64,000 nt of DNA, taken from NCBI GenBank assembly GCA_002104945.1, contig MCFH01000024.1, positions 687,209 to 751,208 of the forward strand, given 5' to 3'. Under the pieces are notes generated by a model. It worked only from the letters and a program-made list of their open reading frames with translations, made no database searches and had not been told where the DNA came from. Positions within the stretch are counted from its first letter, which is position 1, and each line of letters opens with the position of its first letter. The stretch is from Piromyces finnis (taxonomy: Eukaryota; Neocallimastigomycota; Neocallimastigomycetes; Neocallimastigales; Neocallimastigaceae). The position numbers and the translations under genes were made by a program. This document shows positions 52,840 to 64,000 of this stretch, piece after piece.

Positions 52840-53130
52840 TGCTTCTGCAATTGGTGTAACAATTATAGATTGTTTCTTCAAAAACTGACATAGAGTAGAG
52901 TTCCCTATAAGTATTATATCGATTTCCTGTCTTTAGTGTCCCTCGCAAAATCTGCACCTGTATAGGCTGTGATAAAGCCTTTTACATCACATTTCAGTTT
53001 TTAACTAATTGCGTTGAGTAAGTATTTTAAAATAAGCAGAACATAGTGCCAGTCGGAGACAGTGGGATTTTCACAAGATCGGACAGCAAAAGAAATATCA
53101 GGTCTCCCTTTTTATATGTTGCGGCGTTAA
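52840..53130 (-). mobile_element. Decayed Ty1/copia pol fragment (RT end and RNase H start)
   Basis: A clearly less AT-rich patch. On the minus strand, from about 53118 down, it reads RPDISFAVRSCENPTVSDWH with YVLLILKYL. A stop and a shift follow, then KLKCDVKGFITAYTGADFAR and DTKDRKSI, another stop, and LIGNSTLCQFLKKQSIIVTPIAEA. These match the order typical of copia polyproteins: an end-of-RT motif of the TRPDISFAV type, then an RNase H D-A-D-W-A-type motif followed by R-K-S-T, then S-K-K-Q and T-x-x-A-E-A. The catalytic Asp region is altered and several stops interrupt it, so it is inactive. It lies downstream of the Gag-like piece on the same strand. Confidence 0.8.
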
Positions 53131-53880
53131 ATTCTTTTATTATACATTTGTGGCTTTCTTAATAAGATAGTATGGTGTTGTGTAACGTATAAAGGCTAAT
53201 ATATAATTTTTTAATCACTTTTTCATGATGAAGTAATTATCACTAATTTTCTTGGTATCATTAAACTTTACTATGGTAGACTTTTCAACAGGAGAATTAT
53301 TTTTATTTTCAGGACTTTCAGTAATAGTAAATCTATTATTTTCAACAAAATTTGAAATACTAGAACTAGGAATTTCAGAATTTTGGTAATTATTATTTTT
53401 ATTTTTAATATTTGTTATTTTGTTATGTTTCTTTTTATAATTGTAATTGTTAATTGCAATTTCTTTTAAAGTGTCTTCGGTGAAATTGTCCTTTTTCAAT
53501 TTTGAGTTTAATTTGTTATTTTCGTTTTTAATATTTTTGGTATCGTTATGAATATTTTTAAAAATGTTTTTTAAATTGCTTTTTGAATTACTTTTTAAAT
53601 TATTGTTAACTTCAATTGAATTATTGTTTTTTCATTTTTGTATTAAAATTTTCTTCTTTTTGAGAATTCAAATTTGTCTTTTTATTAGTCTTTTCTACTA
53701 ATTCCTTGTCGTTATATAAAAAGTCCTCTTTATCCATGTCTCTTTCAATTACTTCTTCCTTTTCTTCTTGAAGTGGCCGCCTTGATTAAAAGACTATAAG
53801 TATCAAAGTTGGACTTGCCATGAAGACGTTGGTCATTGGCTAAAATGATTTGGTTGACATATTATATTATTTAACACAAA
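53131..53880 (-). mobile_element. Decayed copia Gag-like 5' part
   Basis: On the minus strand an ATG at 53860 gives MSTK, and the next frame continues IILANDQRLHGKSNFDTYSL then LIKAATS. This resembles the start of copia Gag proteins (L-x-G-x-x-N-F-D-T-W/Y-x-x-x-I-K-A). After another frame change comes a long Lys/Asn/Glu-rich region (53760-53640, then 53620-53215, ending TKKISDNYFIMKK), broken by one frame shift near 53635. I infer an internally deleted copia element whose Gag start is joined to the end of pol at 52840-53130. The Lys/Asn-rich part could instead be unrelated host sequence. LTRs were not found by eye. Confidence 0.55.
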
Positions 53881-54711
53881 AATTTTTGTTTTTAATTTTT
53901 TTCTTAAGAAATTTTAATATTAATTAAAGTTTGAGACTTAATCTGTGAAATAACAAAAAGAAAAAATTACATTCTAAATATTACAATGTAACTTTTTCTA
54001 TTACAGTTGTATGATGAAGTATAAATTCATGTGACGATAAAAATAAAATGAAATAAAAAAAAAACTATCTTTAAATCTTTAAAACATATTACGTTTACAA
54101 CACTTTTAATACATATTTGTGTTTATATTAATTAGCTACATATGTTCATAAATATATGATATATATAAATAAATAATCAAATAAATAATTAAACCATTTT
54201 TTCATAGATATATATATATACAATAAAATAAGTGATAGGAATTTTAGTAACAGTTTAGTAATATTATAAATAGAATTTAATAGTAGTAATAAAAGTAATA
54301 CTTCTTTATAATAAATTATAATCTATCAAATTTATTATTAAAATAATGAAACTATCGATAATTCATAGTTTATATGAATTTAATACTCATTTTCATTATT
54401 ATAAATTACATGATATAAAAACATTAATTATATTATTTATTTAAAAAGAAATTCATCTTTTTAATAATGTAAATTATATTGTTTTTTTCCGAAGTGATAG
54501 TATAAATTGTGTAAAAGAAAAAACGAAATTTAAATATATACCTTTTTCTATTATTATATATATTTTTATATTAAAACAATTAATAGAATTATACAGTATC
54601 TTTTGTAAATCATACGCCTTTTTTTTTTAAAATAAATAACACGTACTTCATATATTTCCATATATTTCAAATACTTTTTCATTGCTTCTTTTCTTTATAA
54701 TTTATTATTAA

Positions 54712-54748
<37 letters not shown>

Positions 54749-55070
54749 ATATTTAAATTATTATTAGTCGAGAACTTATTTCTATTATTTCTATTATAAA
54801 TTTTTAAATAAATTATTTTGTATGCTTATATTGTGGAATTTAAATTAGAAATAGAAGAATTGAAATTATCGTTGCACATAAGAAACTGTTGAATATTTAA
54901 ATTTTCCTTTTTTTTTTTAATTTTATTTTATGACTTAAATCATATGACTATACATAAATTTATTATAAACAAAAAATCAATTATAATTAATATAAATATA
55001 AATATAACAGTGAAAATTTTCTTTAAAAAAAAAAAAAAAAAAAAGAATTAAAAATAATATTAAAAATAAA
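53881..55070. other. AT-rich spacer with a 32-nt poly-A
   Basis: Upstream of the FIT2 gene. It contains an uninterrupted A run at 54715-54746 and another A tract close before the FIT2 start codon (55026-55044). No gene is seen. Confidence 0.5.
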
Positions 55071-56576
55071 ATGGTTAAAACATTACCACCATTAAATCCA
55101 ATAGTAATTATAAGTTTTTATTTTATTCTTGTACTAGTTGGTTCAATTCTCCGTAAGTATTATTTCGAAGAAATCTCAGAAAATACATATGGTACCTATA
55201 CAAAGAAGAAAAGTGTAATAAATCAATATTTTGCCAAATTAGGTTGGGTAAGTTTATAACCCATTTAGTAACTATGAAATGTTTTTTTTTATTTATATTT
55301 ATACATTTATATATACATATATAAATGTGAGGAAAATTAAATAGAATCTTGATAGAAATCACTTAATTTTTAAATATATTTTAATAATAAATAAACTTGA
55401 AACCCATATAATTAAACATTAGAAAATATCAATAAAAAAAAAATAATAAAAAGTTACAAAGAAAATACAAATCAACAAGAAAATAAATATTATTAATAAA
55501 AGTTGTCATTAACAATATATAATTTATACAATTTAAATTATTTATAATAAAAATTTCTATATAATAAAAAACAGTGTTTTATATTAATACAGTAATAGTA
55601 ACTAATGTTGGATTATTATAATATAATAATTTTTACTTTAATATATAATTCCAATTTGATTTACTCTTATTATTACTCTTTTATAGTTATGTTTAATGCA
55701 TTTTATAATTATAAATATTAATTCCATTTATTTTATATACTTTTAATACTTCTACATAATACATTAATAAATTATTTTTTAACAATACCAATATAATAAT
55801 ACTTCTACATAATACATTAATAAATTATTTTTTAACAATACCAATATAATAAAACACTTTTTATTTAACCATTCTATTTTATTTAATCATAATCAATACT
55901 CTTAATTTAATAAATTTAAAATGAATAATTTTTCAATAATTAATGCTGTAATATTGGATAATAATAGGCATGGACCACCCTTGTTATTTTCATATTTTAT
56001 CTTTTTTCAGGAAAGACCAAGAAAAGTAAAATATATTCTTTAATACGTTATATTATTGCTTCCTTATATTGGTTTATTCTTTGTAAATGGGCTTTTGGTC
56101 CAGGTATTTTCAATCGTATTCAACTTCAATATGGTAAATGTGAAGTTTCAAATAAAAATGGTGAAGAGAATACCTTTGTTTCTGCTACATCAATCAGTTG
56201 TCATAGAGTTCATAAGGGACATTGGATTGGTTTTGATGTGTCTGGACATGTATTTCTTCTTGTCCATTCTTCCCTTTTCCTTTTAGAAGAAATCTGGCCA
56301 ATTCTTAGAAAGCAAGCTAGTTACCTTTTAGATAAAAACACTTTACCTGAAAAGAAACAAAGAGCAAGAAAAACTTGTTGTGCTTGTATTCTCTGTTTAA
56401 TCATTGTTTTCCTCTGGTTTTACACTCTCTGTATTACTACTACTCATTACCATCATTTCCGTGAAAAAATATTTGGCTTTTTATTCCCAGCATTATATTG
56501 GTTCATTGGTTACCAATTCTTTTTCCCAAGATATCTTCCAGTTGAAACTAAAGAAATAGTAAAAAAGGCAGAATAA
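55071..56576 (+). CDS. FITM2: FIT2 family ER membrane acyl-CoA diphosphatase
   Basis: There are two exons, 55071-55247 and 55968-56576, which sum to 261 residues, close to animal FIT2. The protein starts [10 protein letters not shown], with a first membrane segment at residues 11-27 ([17 protein letters not shown]). The junction reads FAKLGW then [15 protein letters not shown], restoring the conserved Trp-rich start of the second membrane segment. That is why I place the acceptor at 55967 rather than at a TTTTCAG further on. The family's two catalytic histidines appear as [11 protein letters not shown] and [12 protein letters not shown]. Further membrane segments lie between and after them, ending [14 protein letters not shown]2 proteins cleave acyl-CoA at the ER and are needed for lipid-droplet budding and ER homeostasis. 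The 720-nt intron is long for this window and contains a 53-bp tandem duplication. Confidence 0.92.
55744..55850. repeat. 53-bp tandem duplication in FIT2 intron
   Basis: The block starting AATACTTCTACATAATACAT at 55745 recurs exactly from 55798, directly adjacent, giving two copies. Identity over the 53 bp points to a recent duplication or an assembly artefact. Confidence 0.95.
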
Positions 56577-59500
56577 GTTAAAATTAAAAGAAATATGAAA
56601 TAAAAAAAAAGTAGATAATTTTATAACAGATGAAAATTAGCATAAATAATAATATATATAAAACAAATTCATATTTATTAATAATAAAAATAACAAAATA
56701 ACATCAATAATAATAATACTATTGGAAAATATTCCAAATAGAATTTAGTTTTAACCAAGATTTTTTTTTTTTTAGTATTAAATTATAGTTATAAAAAATA
56801 TAATATATATAAAGATAATTTATATCATTATATATACGTACACAACACAGTACGTCCTACTTTATTATAAATATTTAAATCCCTTTTTCAAATTTTAGGA
56901 ATGCTTAAAACATAATAATAATAAAAAAAAATATTATATAAAATAATACATTTATAGCATTTAAATAATTATAGAAATCTTTGTTTTTTTTTATATACAG
57001 AAAATTAAAAATTTAAAGAAAACAATAATCTGTATGTACAAAAAAATACATACATAATAATACATTTATATTACAATTTAAAAATTTGATTTAATCAAAT
57101 ATACAATTTTATAATATTTTAAATTTAAAACTAATCTTACTATAAAAGGAAAGAGTTTAAATTAGTTTTCTGTATTTTTTTTTTATAAAGAAGCATAAAT
57201 CTTATGTATTACCATTTTATACTATTTTATTATGAAAAAAAGAAAAGAAATTAATAATAATATCAACAATAAGTATAATAACTATAGTAATACATTTATA
57301 TAACAAATTAGATAAAGTATAATGTCAATTTTATATTCTGAATACAAAAAAAAGTATAAACATTTTATTTAATATATTATTTATTATAGAATATTGATTT
57401 GAGAAAAATTAATATCAGTTTTTTAAGTATTTCCAAAAAATTTTTAAAAGTAATATGAATGATTGAAATAACTAAATACTATTGACCATATTCAATTATA
57501 AATATTAATATCAATAGAAAGAGAAAAGTTAAACCTATACATGTATTTGGTAAAGAATCAAATACTATCATCAAAATTTTAAAGGTAATAAATAATAAGG
57601 CTACTTTTAATAATACCTTTTTTAGCTATGGATATTCCATTTTAATATCGTAAAAGGATTAGTACTTAATTATATATATTATAATAAATTCTATTATGTA
57701 AAACCTAATTTAATTTTTATTTATGGCTTATGAATTATCATCTATTTTATAATAATAATAAATAAAGTAACAACTTTAATTGACTTTAAAAGCACTCAAA
57801 CATTATTATTACTAATATAGTAATAATATATTATATAATTAAAAGTTTTATTAGAGTAATATATTTTTTGATTTAAATATAAGTAATATACAAAAAATAA
57901 ATTAAATTTTTTATATAGAATAAAGATAGAAACTTTATTATATATAAAATTAATTATTATTTATTATAATTTAATAGATAATTAATTCAAAACAATTTAA
58001 TATAGAATGGTGGTATATGTAACATTCTTTTAAAAAATCCACCTTTTTAATAAATTTAATGTAGTGTCACATAGTAGTGTTAATTCATTAAAATATAATA
58101 AAATTTTATAATATGTCTATTATTCTATTTTAATTGTATTTAATGTACTTATATATATTACATTAATGTATTCAATGATATATAAAAATAAGAATATTCT
58201 TTATAGAAAAAATTAGATTAAATAAAAGTTCTATTAGTTATTGATTTATAGGAGATTGTTATCACAAAAAGAAAAATGTTAAAAATGTTAGTAGAAAATG
58301 TAATATTTTATGCGTAGAATATTTATGGACAATTTAAACAAATCATGGTATTATCAATAGGTAGAGAAAATATGCTTTTTTTAAATTATTTCATTTCATA
58401 TTCGAAAAAAAAATAGAAATACTTTCTTAATCCTTGACTATTTTATTACTATTTGGAAAAAGTTAAAATGAATTATAGTATATTAAATATGTTTTATATA
58501 TTTATTTTTGCTTTATTAAATAAACATCTATTATTACATATATTCTATTATATATATCATTTTTTATGAAAATAACTATAGTAACATTTGTTTGTATGGT
58601 GTTCTATTAAATCTATATTTATTATGATAAAATATAATCTAAATTTATATACATTGTTAATGACAGGCATTTGTTTTATTATATCCACATTTATTATCTT
58701 AACAACTGCAACAACACATTATCGTATATATAAATAAACCTCAATATTCAAATTTTTTTTTAAAATGAGAAAATATTACTTAATATATTATTTATATAAA
58801 CTAATATATTTGTAAAAGTAAAATAATATAAAAGTAATTATAAACGATATTTTTAGTTTTTTTGGCTATATTAAAATTTGTTTTTAATTATATCATCTAA
58901 CCACATTCAATAATCAATACTATACTTTTTAAGCTTTTGTGTCATATATTAATTCATCACCAGTTTTAATGAATAAATTATTATTGAATGGTATTACAAA
59001 TATTAAAATATTTATTGATTACTAGTTCTATATAATAATATATATTATTTAAATATTTATAATATAATTACATATATTAATATTTTATATACTTATCAAT
59101 TAATATAAATTTTATTATTAATAATTCCATTTATTCTATTTTTTATCATTCAACTAACATTTTATAATAAATTAAAATATGTTATATTATTGTCATATAT
59201 TTTAATTTATTTAATATAAAATAATATATTGTATTCAAAAATATATTAAAATATAAATTAATAATATAAATATATATAACATATACAATAAAATAAATTA
59301 AAACATATATTAATATATTGTTAGAATTAGAATATTTATATTAACTTTTAAAATCGAAATTATAATAAATAAAGTTAATTTTTTTAATTATTAATTTGTA
59401 ATGAATAGGATTAATCTATTATTTAAAATATTTTTAATATTCATCTTACCTATACGACCCACCATTTAATAATTATATAAAAAAATAAAAAGTTTTTTAT

Positions 59501-61005
59501 TCTTTTTCTTTTTTTTTTTTTCCTTTGAAATTATTGTTGTTATTTATATTTATTTATATATAGTATTTAAGAAAACTTAAAACAAAAAAAAACAACAAAA
59601 AAAAAAAAAAAAACATATTAAAAAAAAAAAGAAAAGATTAAAGCAACTTATTAAATGATTATAATGTTTGATTGATTATTATAATTAATCTTTTCTTCTT
59701 TTTTTTTTACTTTTTTTTATGGAAAAGTTAATAAATTTAATATTTAAAATATATATATATAAAGAAAAACAAAACAAAATTATTATAGATAGCATATTTT
59801 AAGAAAATATATATCATTTTTGTAAAGAAATATTCTTAATTTATATAAATAAACCGAAAATCTATATAAGAAAAAAAAAACTAATATAAATAGAAATAAT
59901 ATATATTTGAAATATATAAAACAGTAATTTATTTGTATTAGTAAATATAAAACAAAATTAAAAACACTATTAATAACAACACAAAAATTCAATATATAAG
60001 TATATATTACTATCCATTCTGATAAATAAGTTAGCTGTCAAATTTAAATACTATTTATTTATAAGTTGAAAATATAAAACAAACTATTTATTTATTTATT
60101 TAAAATTATCACCATATCACACACTATTTATTATTTATTTATAATTACTATAGTATTTAATATTTATTAATTCTAATACCGATTCATCCTTAATAGTAAT
60201 AAGAAAATAAAAAAAAAACTAAATTATCTTTTTTGTATTTATTCAATTTTTAGTTTTTTTTTAAATTCACAAAAGACCTTTTGTTTATAAATTATTTATA
60301 TATTTACCTTTAATAGAAAAATCTTTCCTATTTTGTAAAAAGTAAATATAAAGTTTATTATATTTATTATCTATAAAGTAAATATTATATGGTTAAGAAT
60401 TAAATATATATATAAATAAAGTAGTAAGATAAAAAAATACCTAAACATAAAATAAATAAAATCAAATTATAGCGATAAAATTATAGTGATAAATTTTAAA
60501 ATAAAAGAAAGTAATATATATTAAAATAAAAAAAAATAAAAAAATAAAAAATCATTTCAAAGAATAAGAAAAAAAAAAAAGAAAATAACAAATATTAAAT
60601 TCATTTAATCAAAATATAATTTAAATAAGCAATATTGTTATTTAGTTATATAATTAATAGATATAAAATAAGTTAAATATAAATAATTAAAATAGTTTTA
60701 TTTTATTATTTTAATATATATAGATATTTCCTTTAAAAAAGATTTCTAAAGAAATATCAATATTAAACTTAAAAATTCATTATTAACAATATAACAATAT
60801 AATTAAAACCAAAAGTTTATTAAATATATCTTTGCTAGCATTGATAATATTTTAAAGGTTTTATAAAAAGTATATAAATCACTACACGATAATATAAGAC
60901 TTAATTAAGAGTAAGTTTTGTTTTAATATAAATACCAGAATAAATTGGAAGATTATATTAACATAGTTCAAATTTATTATATTAGCAATTATAAATTATA
61001 ATAAA
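56577..61005. other. 4.4 kb AT-rich intergenic region
   Basis: The longest gene-free stretch of the window. I see only AT-rich sequence with homopolymers, short AT dinucleotide runs and stop-filled frames. There is no tRNA, no RNA gene and no coding patch. Its right part should hold the promoter and a long 5' leader of the CCCH gene. Confidence 0.5.
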
Positions 61006-64000
61006 ATGAAGAGACAAACAGCTTCACAGTCAAGAGGTAATGTTCCTCCAAGAATTAACACTCCAAATAATCAAGAATTTATTCAAGATTATTTCAGTGG
61101 TCATCATCAACAATCTCCATTTTCTCCAAGTAAAGGTGTAGATAATATGTATAATAGTATGTATTATCCAAATAATCAAATGGTACCACAGAATAATGGA
61201 CCAATGTACAATACAGCTACTGATACAATTGAAAATTATGAATTAAATGATAATACTAACAGTAAGCAAAAATGGGAAATATCTCGTGGTATGACAACAC
61301 CTACTACTCCAATTCATCCTACCAATGAAATGAATCAATTCAGTATTCCTGTTCCATTCCGTAATGGTTATGAAATGTATGGAGACCATCAACAGCCATT
61401 ATTGTCTCCTACTCCATATATACGTACAAATGGCCCATTCATGAATGGAGGTAATCGTGGTAATGAAGAAATGATGGTAGGAATGAATCCTGTAATGAAA
61501 GATCAAAACAATAATTTATTAAGTCCTGTAGCAATGGAAAATACAGGAGGTGCTCAAAATAATAAAAAGGCAAATTTATATAAAACTGAACTTTGTCGTT
61601 CCTATGAAGAAACTGGTCAATGTCGTTATGGTTCAAAATGTCAATTTGCTCACTCTGAAAGTGAACTACGTCACGTAGATCGTCATCCAAAATATAAAAC
61701 AGAAATGTGTAAAACATTCTGGGAACAAGGTACCTGTCCATATGGTAAGCGTTGTTGTTTTATTCATACACGTCGTGATTTATCTAAGAAAGAAGACACT
61801 CAAACTCCAACCACTCCCTCTAAAAATAATGTTAAGAAATCTTTCCAGGATATTAGTACCGTAAATAAGAAGAAGGAAAATTCTACTGATAGTACTAATT
61901 TATCAGAAGGTGAAACTATAGCAATTACTAATGAAGAAGGTGAAGTAACCAATAATAGCCGTAGTCGTAGTGGAAGTGACAGTGTTACAGCTACTAGTAT
62001 TACTGAAGAAATTATTTCGAATGATGAACCAGAAGAAAAGAACGAAGTTGATAACAAAAAGATTGAAGAAAGTAAAGAAAAATCAAAATCAGAAAAGGAG
62101 GAATCAAAAAATATTACTAAATATACTGAAAAGGAAAAAACTGTTACTCCATCAATTTCCGTTCCAATTAAGACAAATAATAAAACTAATTTTTCAAAGG
62201 GTATATCATCTTCTTTTGAACCAATGGCGAAAACTCCAACAAGCCAAGCATTCAATTATTCTACCTCTTTTGGTGGTTCAATAAACATGGTGGGAAATCC
62301 ATTAAATACTGGTTTTGTTCCTCGTCGTAAGATGAGTTCACCTCCACAACGTCAAAATCCAAGAGGAAAATAATACCGCTATAAATTTAAATATTGATAG
62401 TAATAATAATTATAATAATGTTTTAGGTATGAATTCAATGGCTTTTAACCCAACATCACCATTAGATACTGAATTAATGTTGAATAATAACTATGGTGAA
62501 GTCAATGGGAAAATTATAAATAAGCATGGTATGAGTACTTCTTTACCTGCTAATGATATTCTTGATGAAAAGATGATGTATAAGTTACAGAATTTACATA
62601 TCCAAACTGCTCCAAATAATCAACGTGCTAATCAAAATAATCAAAGTATGATGAGTCCATTATCATCTTCTTTTAATCAAAATAATATCTTTATGAAACA
62701 GCCATTAAACGTTAACACTTCTCAAATTAGTTCAAATCTTTTCTTAAATCAATCAACGGCTGCAGCTTCTCCATTTACTCCGGGAACTCCAAGTTTATTC
62801 CTTAGTCCAAAACAACCACATATGGGTTTGCCATCTATTCCTATTATAGATGATGAAGCTTCAAGTTTCAAAGGACCAGGATCGGTTTCTGGAAAAGATA
62901 GTGATTTTGGAGATGATACTTTATCTAATGCCACTGAAGAACTAATCAATACTCCATCTACTCCAAGTAACAATCTATTTGCTAAGCAAGCTATTAATAC
63001 ACAAAAAATTAGTACACCTCATTCGTTTTTAAAGGGTTTCTCAAAAAGCATCAACTCCAAAGAATAATTCATCATTCCTTCCATCAACTCCACAATCTAT
63101 TTCTTAATGGTTTTTTAAATAATAGTGTTTCCCCATTACAATCAAGAATGGGTTCCTCTTTACCAAATACTCCAAATCATCCAAATAGCTTCAATCCATC
63201 TGCAATTGATGAAATCTTTAGCGGTAATAATAATATTATTAATGATTTCAAGTTAGAACAACTAGTTCAGGAATAAATGTTGCTGCATCCCCATTTTCTC
63301 ATACCAATGATCTTTCACAATACATGATGCAAATGTCATCAGCTCGTGAAAATAGTAATAATCTTCAATCACTTGAAAATAAAAAAGTCCATCTCAATTA
63401 TTTTATAGACCTTCTACTGGTAATATTAGTGCAATTAACACAACCCCAAGTATGAAATAATGGAGGTTTTGGTAGTATGAATATGGGAGGTATTAATATG
63501 GTAAAAAATAGATCTGAAAGTTTTGATTATGGCATGTTAAGTCCAAACGGTATGAATTCATTTTTAAGTGCATGCAATCCTGTTTCTTCACCAAATGCTA
63601 CTTATAATAATTCAATGGCTTCTTCATTTAATAATTCATTCCTTAATAATAAAGTAAGATCTGAAAGTGTTGACTTTGGACAATTAGGAAACTTTACGAA
63701 AGATAATATGGTAGGTTCAATGCCAACATTTTCATTTTTACAATCTATAAATGAAAGTGTTCCAGATTCTCCATTCTCTAATAATGGTTCTATACAAGGA
63801 TCTCCACTTCCGTCATCTACTACTACATTAAATGACATGACTAATGGTATGAATGACTTTATTAATGCAGGAAGACGTAAGAGTTTCCCAGAATCTTCAT
63901 TAATGCCAAATCGTTTACCAACTGTACCAGAAGGTAGACATCCAAATATTGTTGAAGAAGAACGTCTTTTCAGTAATAATAATCTTACAGATGAAAGGTA
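61006..64000 (+). CDS. Tandem CCCH zinc-finger protein (TTP/Zfs1 type), 3' half frame-broken, runs off window
   Basis: It starts at [11 protein letters not shown]. An Asn/Pro/Met-rich region of about 185 residues precedes two zinc fingers at 61579-61770: [19 protein letters not shown] with its third Cys and His, then [19 protein letters not shown] with its third Cys and His. Both are C-x8-C-x5-C-x3-H, separated by 18 residues including RHPKYKTEM, exactly as in tristetraprolin, Zfs1 and Cth1/2. Such proteins bind AU-rich elements (UAUUUA type) in 3' UTRs and recruit deadenylases. The first frame ends at 62373. Coding character then continues in other frames, with breaks near 62366-62371, 63025-63042, 63100-63105, 63255-63275, 63381-63386 and 63454-63459, and stays open to the window end. 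The downstream part is Ser/Pro/Asn-rich and contains [16 protein letters not shown] and RRKSFPES, plausible basophilic-kinase or 14-3-3 sites. It is partial at the 3' end. Confidence 0.85.

Noticed and set aside
55123-55362. 79-codon minus-strand frame over FIT2 exon 1
   Set aside because: Antisense to an exon whose product matches FIT2 in length and motifs once spliced.
59783-59992. 69-codon hydrophobic minus-strand frame that looks like a membrane peptide
   Set aside because: Composition (Phe, Tyr, Ile, Leu) follows directly from AT-rich spacer sequence; no conserved motif or splice context.
56577-61005. Search for tRNA, snRNA, CRISPR-like or other structured elements in the longest spacer
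   Set aside because: No box-B-like GGTTCGAATCC sequence, regular spaced repeat or GC-rich stem was seen; a covariance-model scan would be needed to exclude small RNAs.
61439-62255. Minus-strand frames of 100 and 151 codons
   Set aside because: Antisense to the CCCH gene's well-conserved coding exon; hydrophobic composition is what complementing Ser/Glu-rich codons gives.

Overview
The window is extremely AT-rich, with long poly-A/poly-T tracts and trinucleotide runs. It carries intron-dense eukaryotic genes whose short (about 50-150 nt) GT-AG introns interrupt most conserved domains. The gene content is fungal in character: a SIP3/LAM-type BAR-PH-GRAM-VASt protein, XPF, a Yaf9-type YEATS protein, a RasGEF, and a TTP/Zfs1-type CCCH protein. 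Together with the base composition this points to an anaerobic gut fungus (Neocallimastigomycota). That placement is inference; another very AT-rich early-diverging fungus is the main alternative.

Layout. 60-320 (+): decayed retrotransposon Gag-like fragment. 608-6365 (-): LAM/SIP3 sterol-transfer and contact-site protein. 9034-11883 (+): USP12/46-type deubiquitinase. 12571-13390 (-): LSM12 with two one-base frame breaks. 14969-16085 (-): YEATS protein (Yaf9/GAS41). 16493-21442 (-): XPF/ERCC4 endonuclease. 22711-23273 (+): small coiled-coil protein, possibly CENP-Q-like. 23765-27976 (-): RasGEF with a degenerate Ras-like GTPase domain at its N-terminus. 31451-40556 and 42121-47773 (+): two tandem, paralogous, N-myristoylation-motif formins. 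49310-51377 (-): unknown disordered protein with CDK-type sites. 52840-53880 (-): decayed Ty1/copia element. 55071-56576 (+): FIT2 family. 61006 to the end (+): tandem CCCH zinc-finger protein with six frame breaks. The rest is AT-rich spacer.

The most striking object is exon 9 of the first formin (34052-37576). It is a single 3,525-nt exon encoding about 24 divergent copies of a roughly 40-residue unit, placed between the N-terminal FH3/coiled-coil part and the FH1/FH2 actin-nucleating part. The neighbouring paralogue lacks it. Both of its splice junctions are phase 1 and its length is a multiple of three, so skipping it would give an in-frame formin of normal size (1,341 residues against 1,305 for the paralogue). 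Summed exon lengths for both formins, as I read them, are exact multiples of three, which supports the models.

The genes do not form a pathway or operon. Two themes recur: cell-cortex and actin control (formins, RasGEF) and lipid handling at the endoplasmic reticulum (LAM protein, FIT2). This is probably coincidental. The frame breaks in LSM12 and in the 3' half of the CCCH gene sit at or near homopolymers and leave coding character intact, so assembly indels are the first explanation to exclude.
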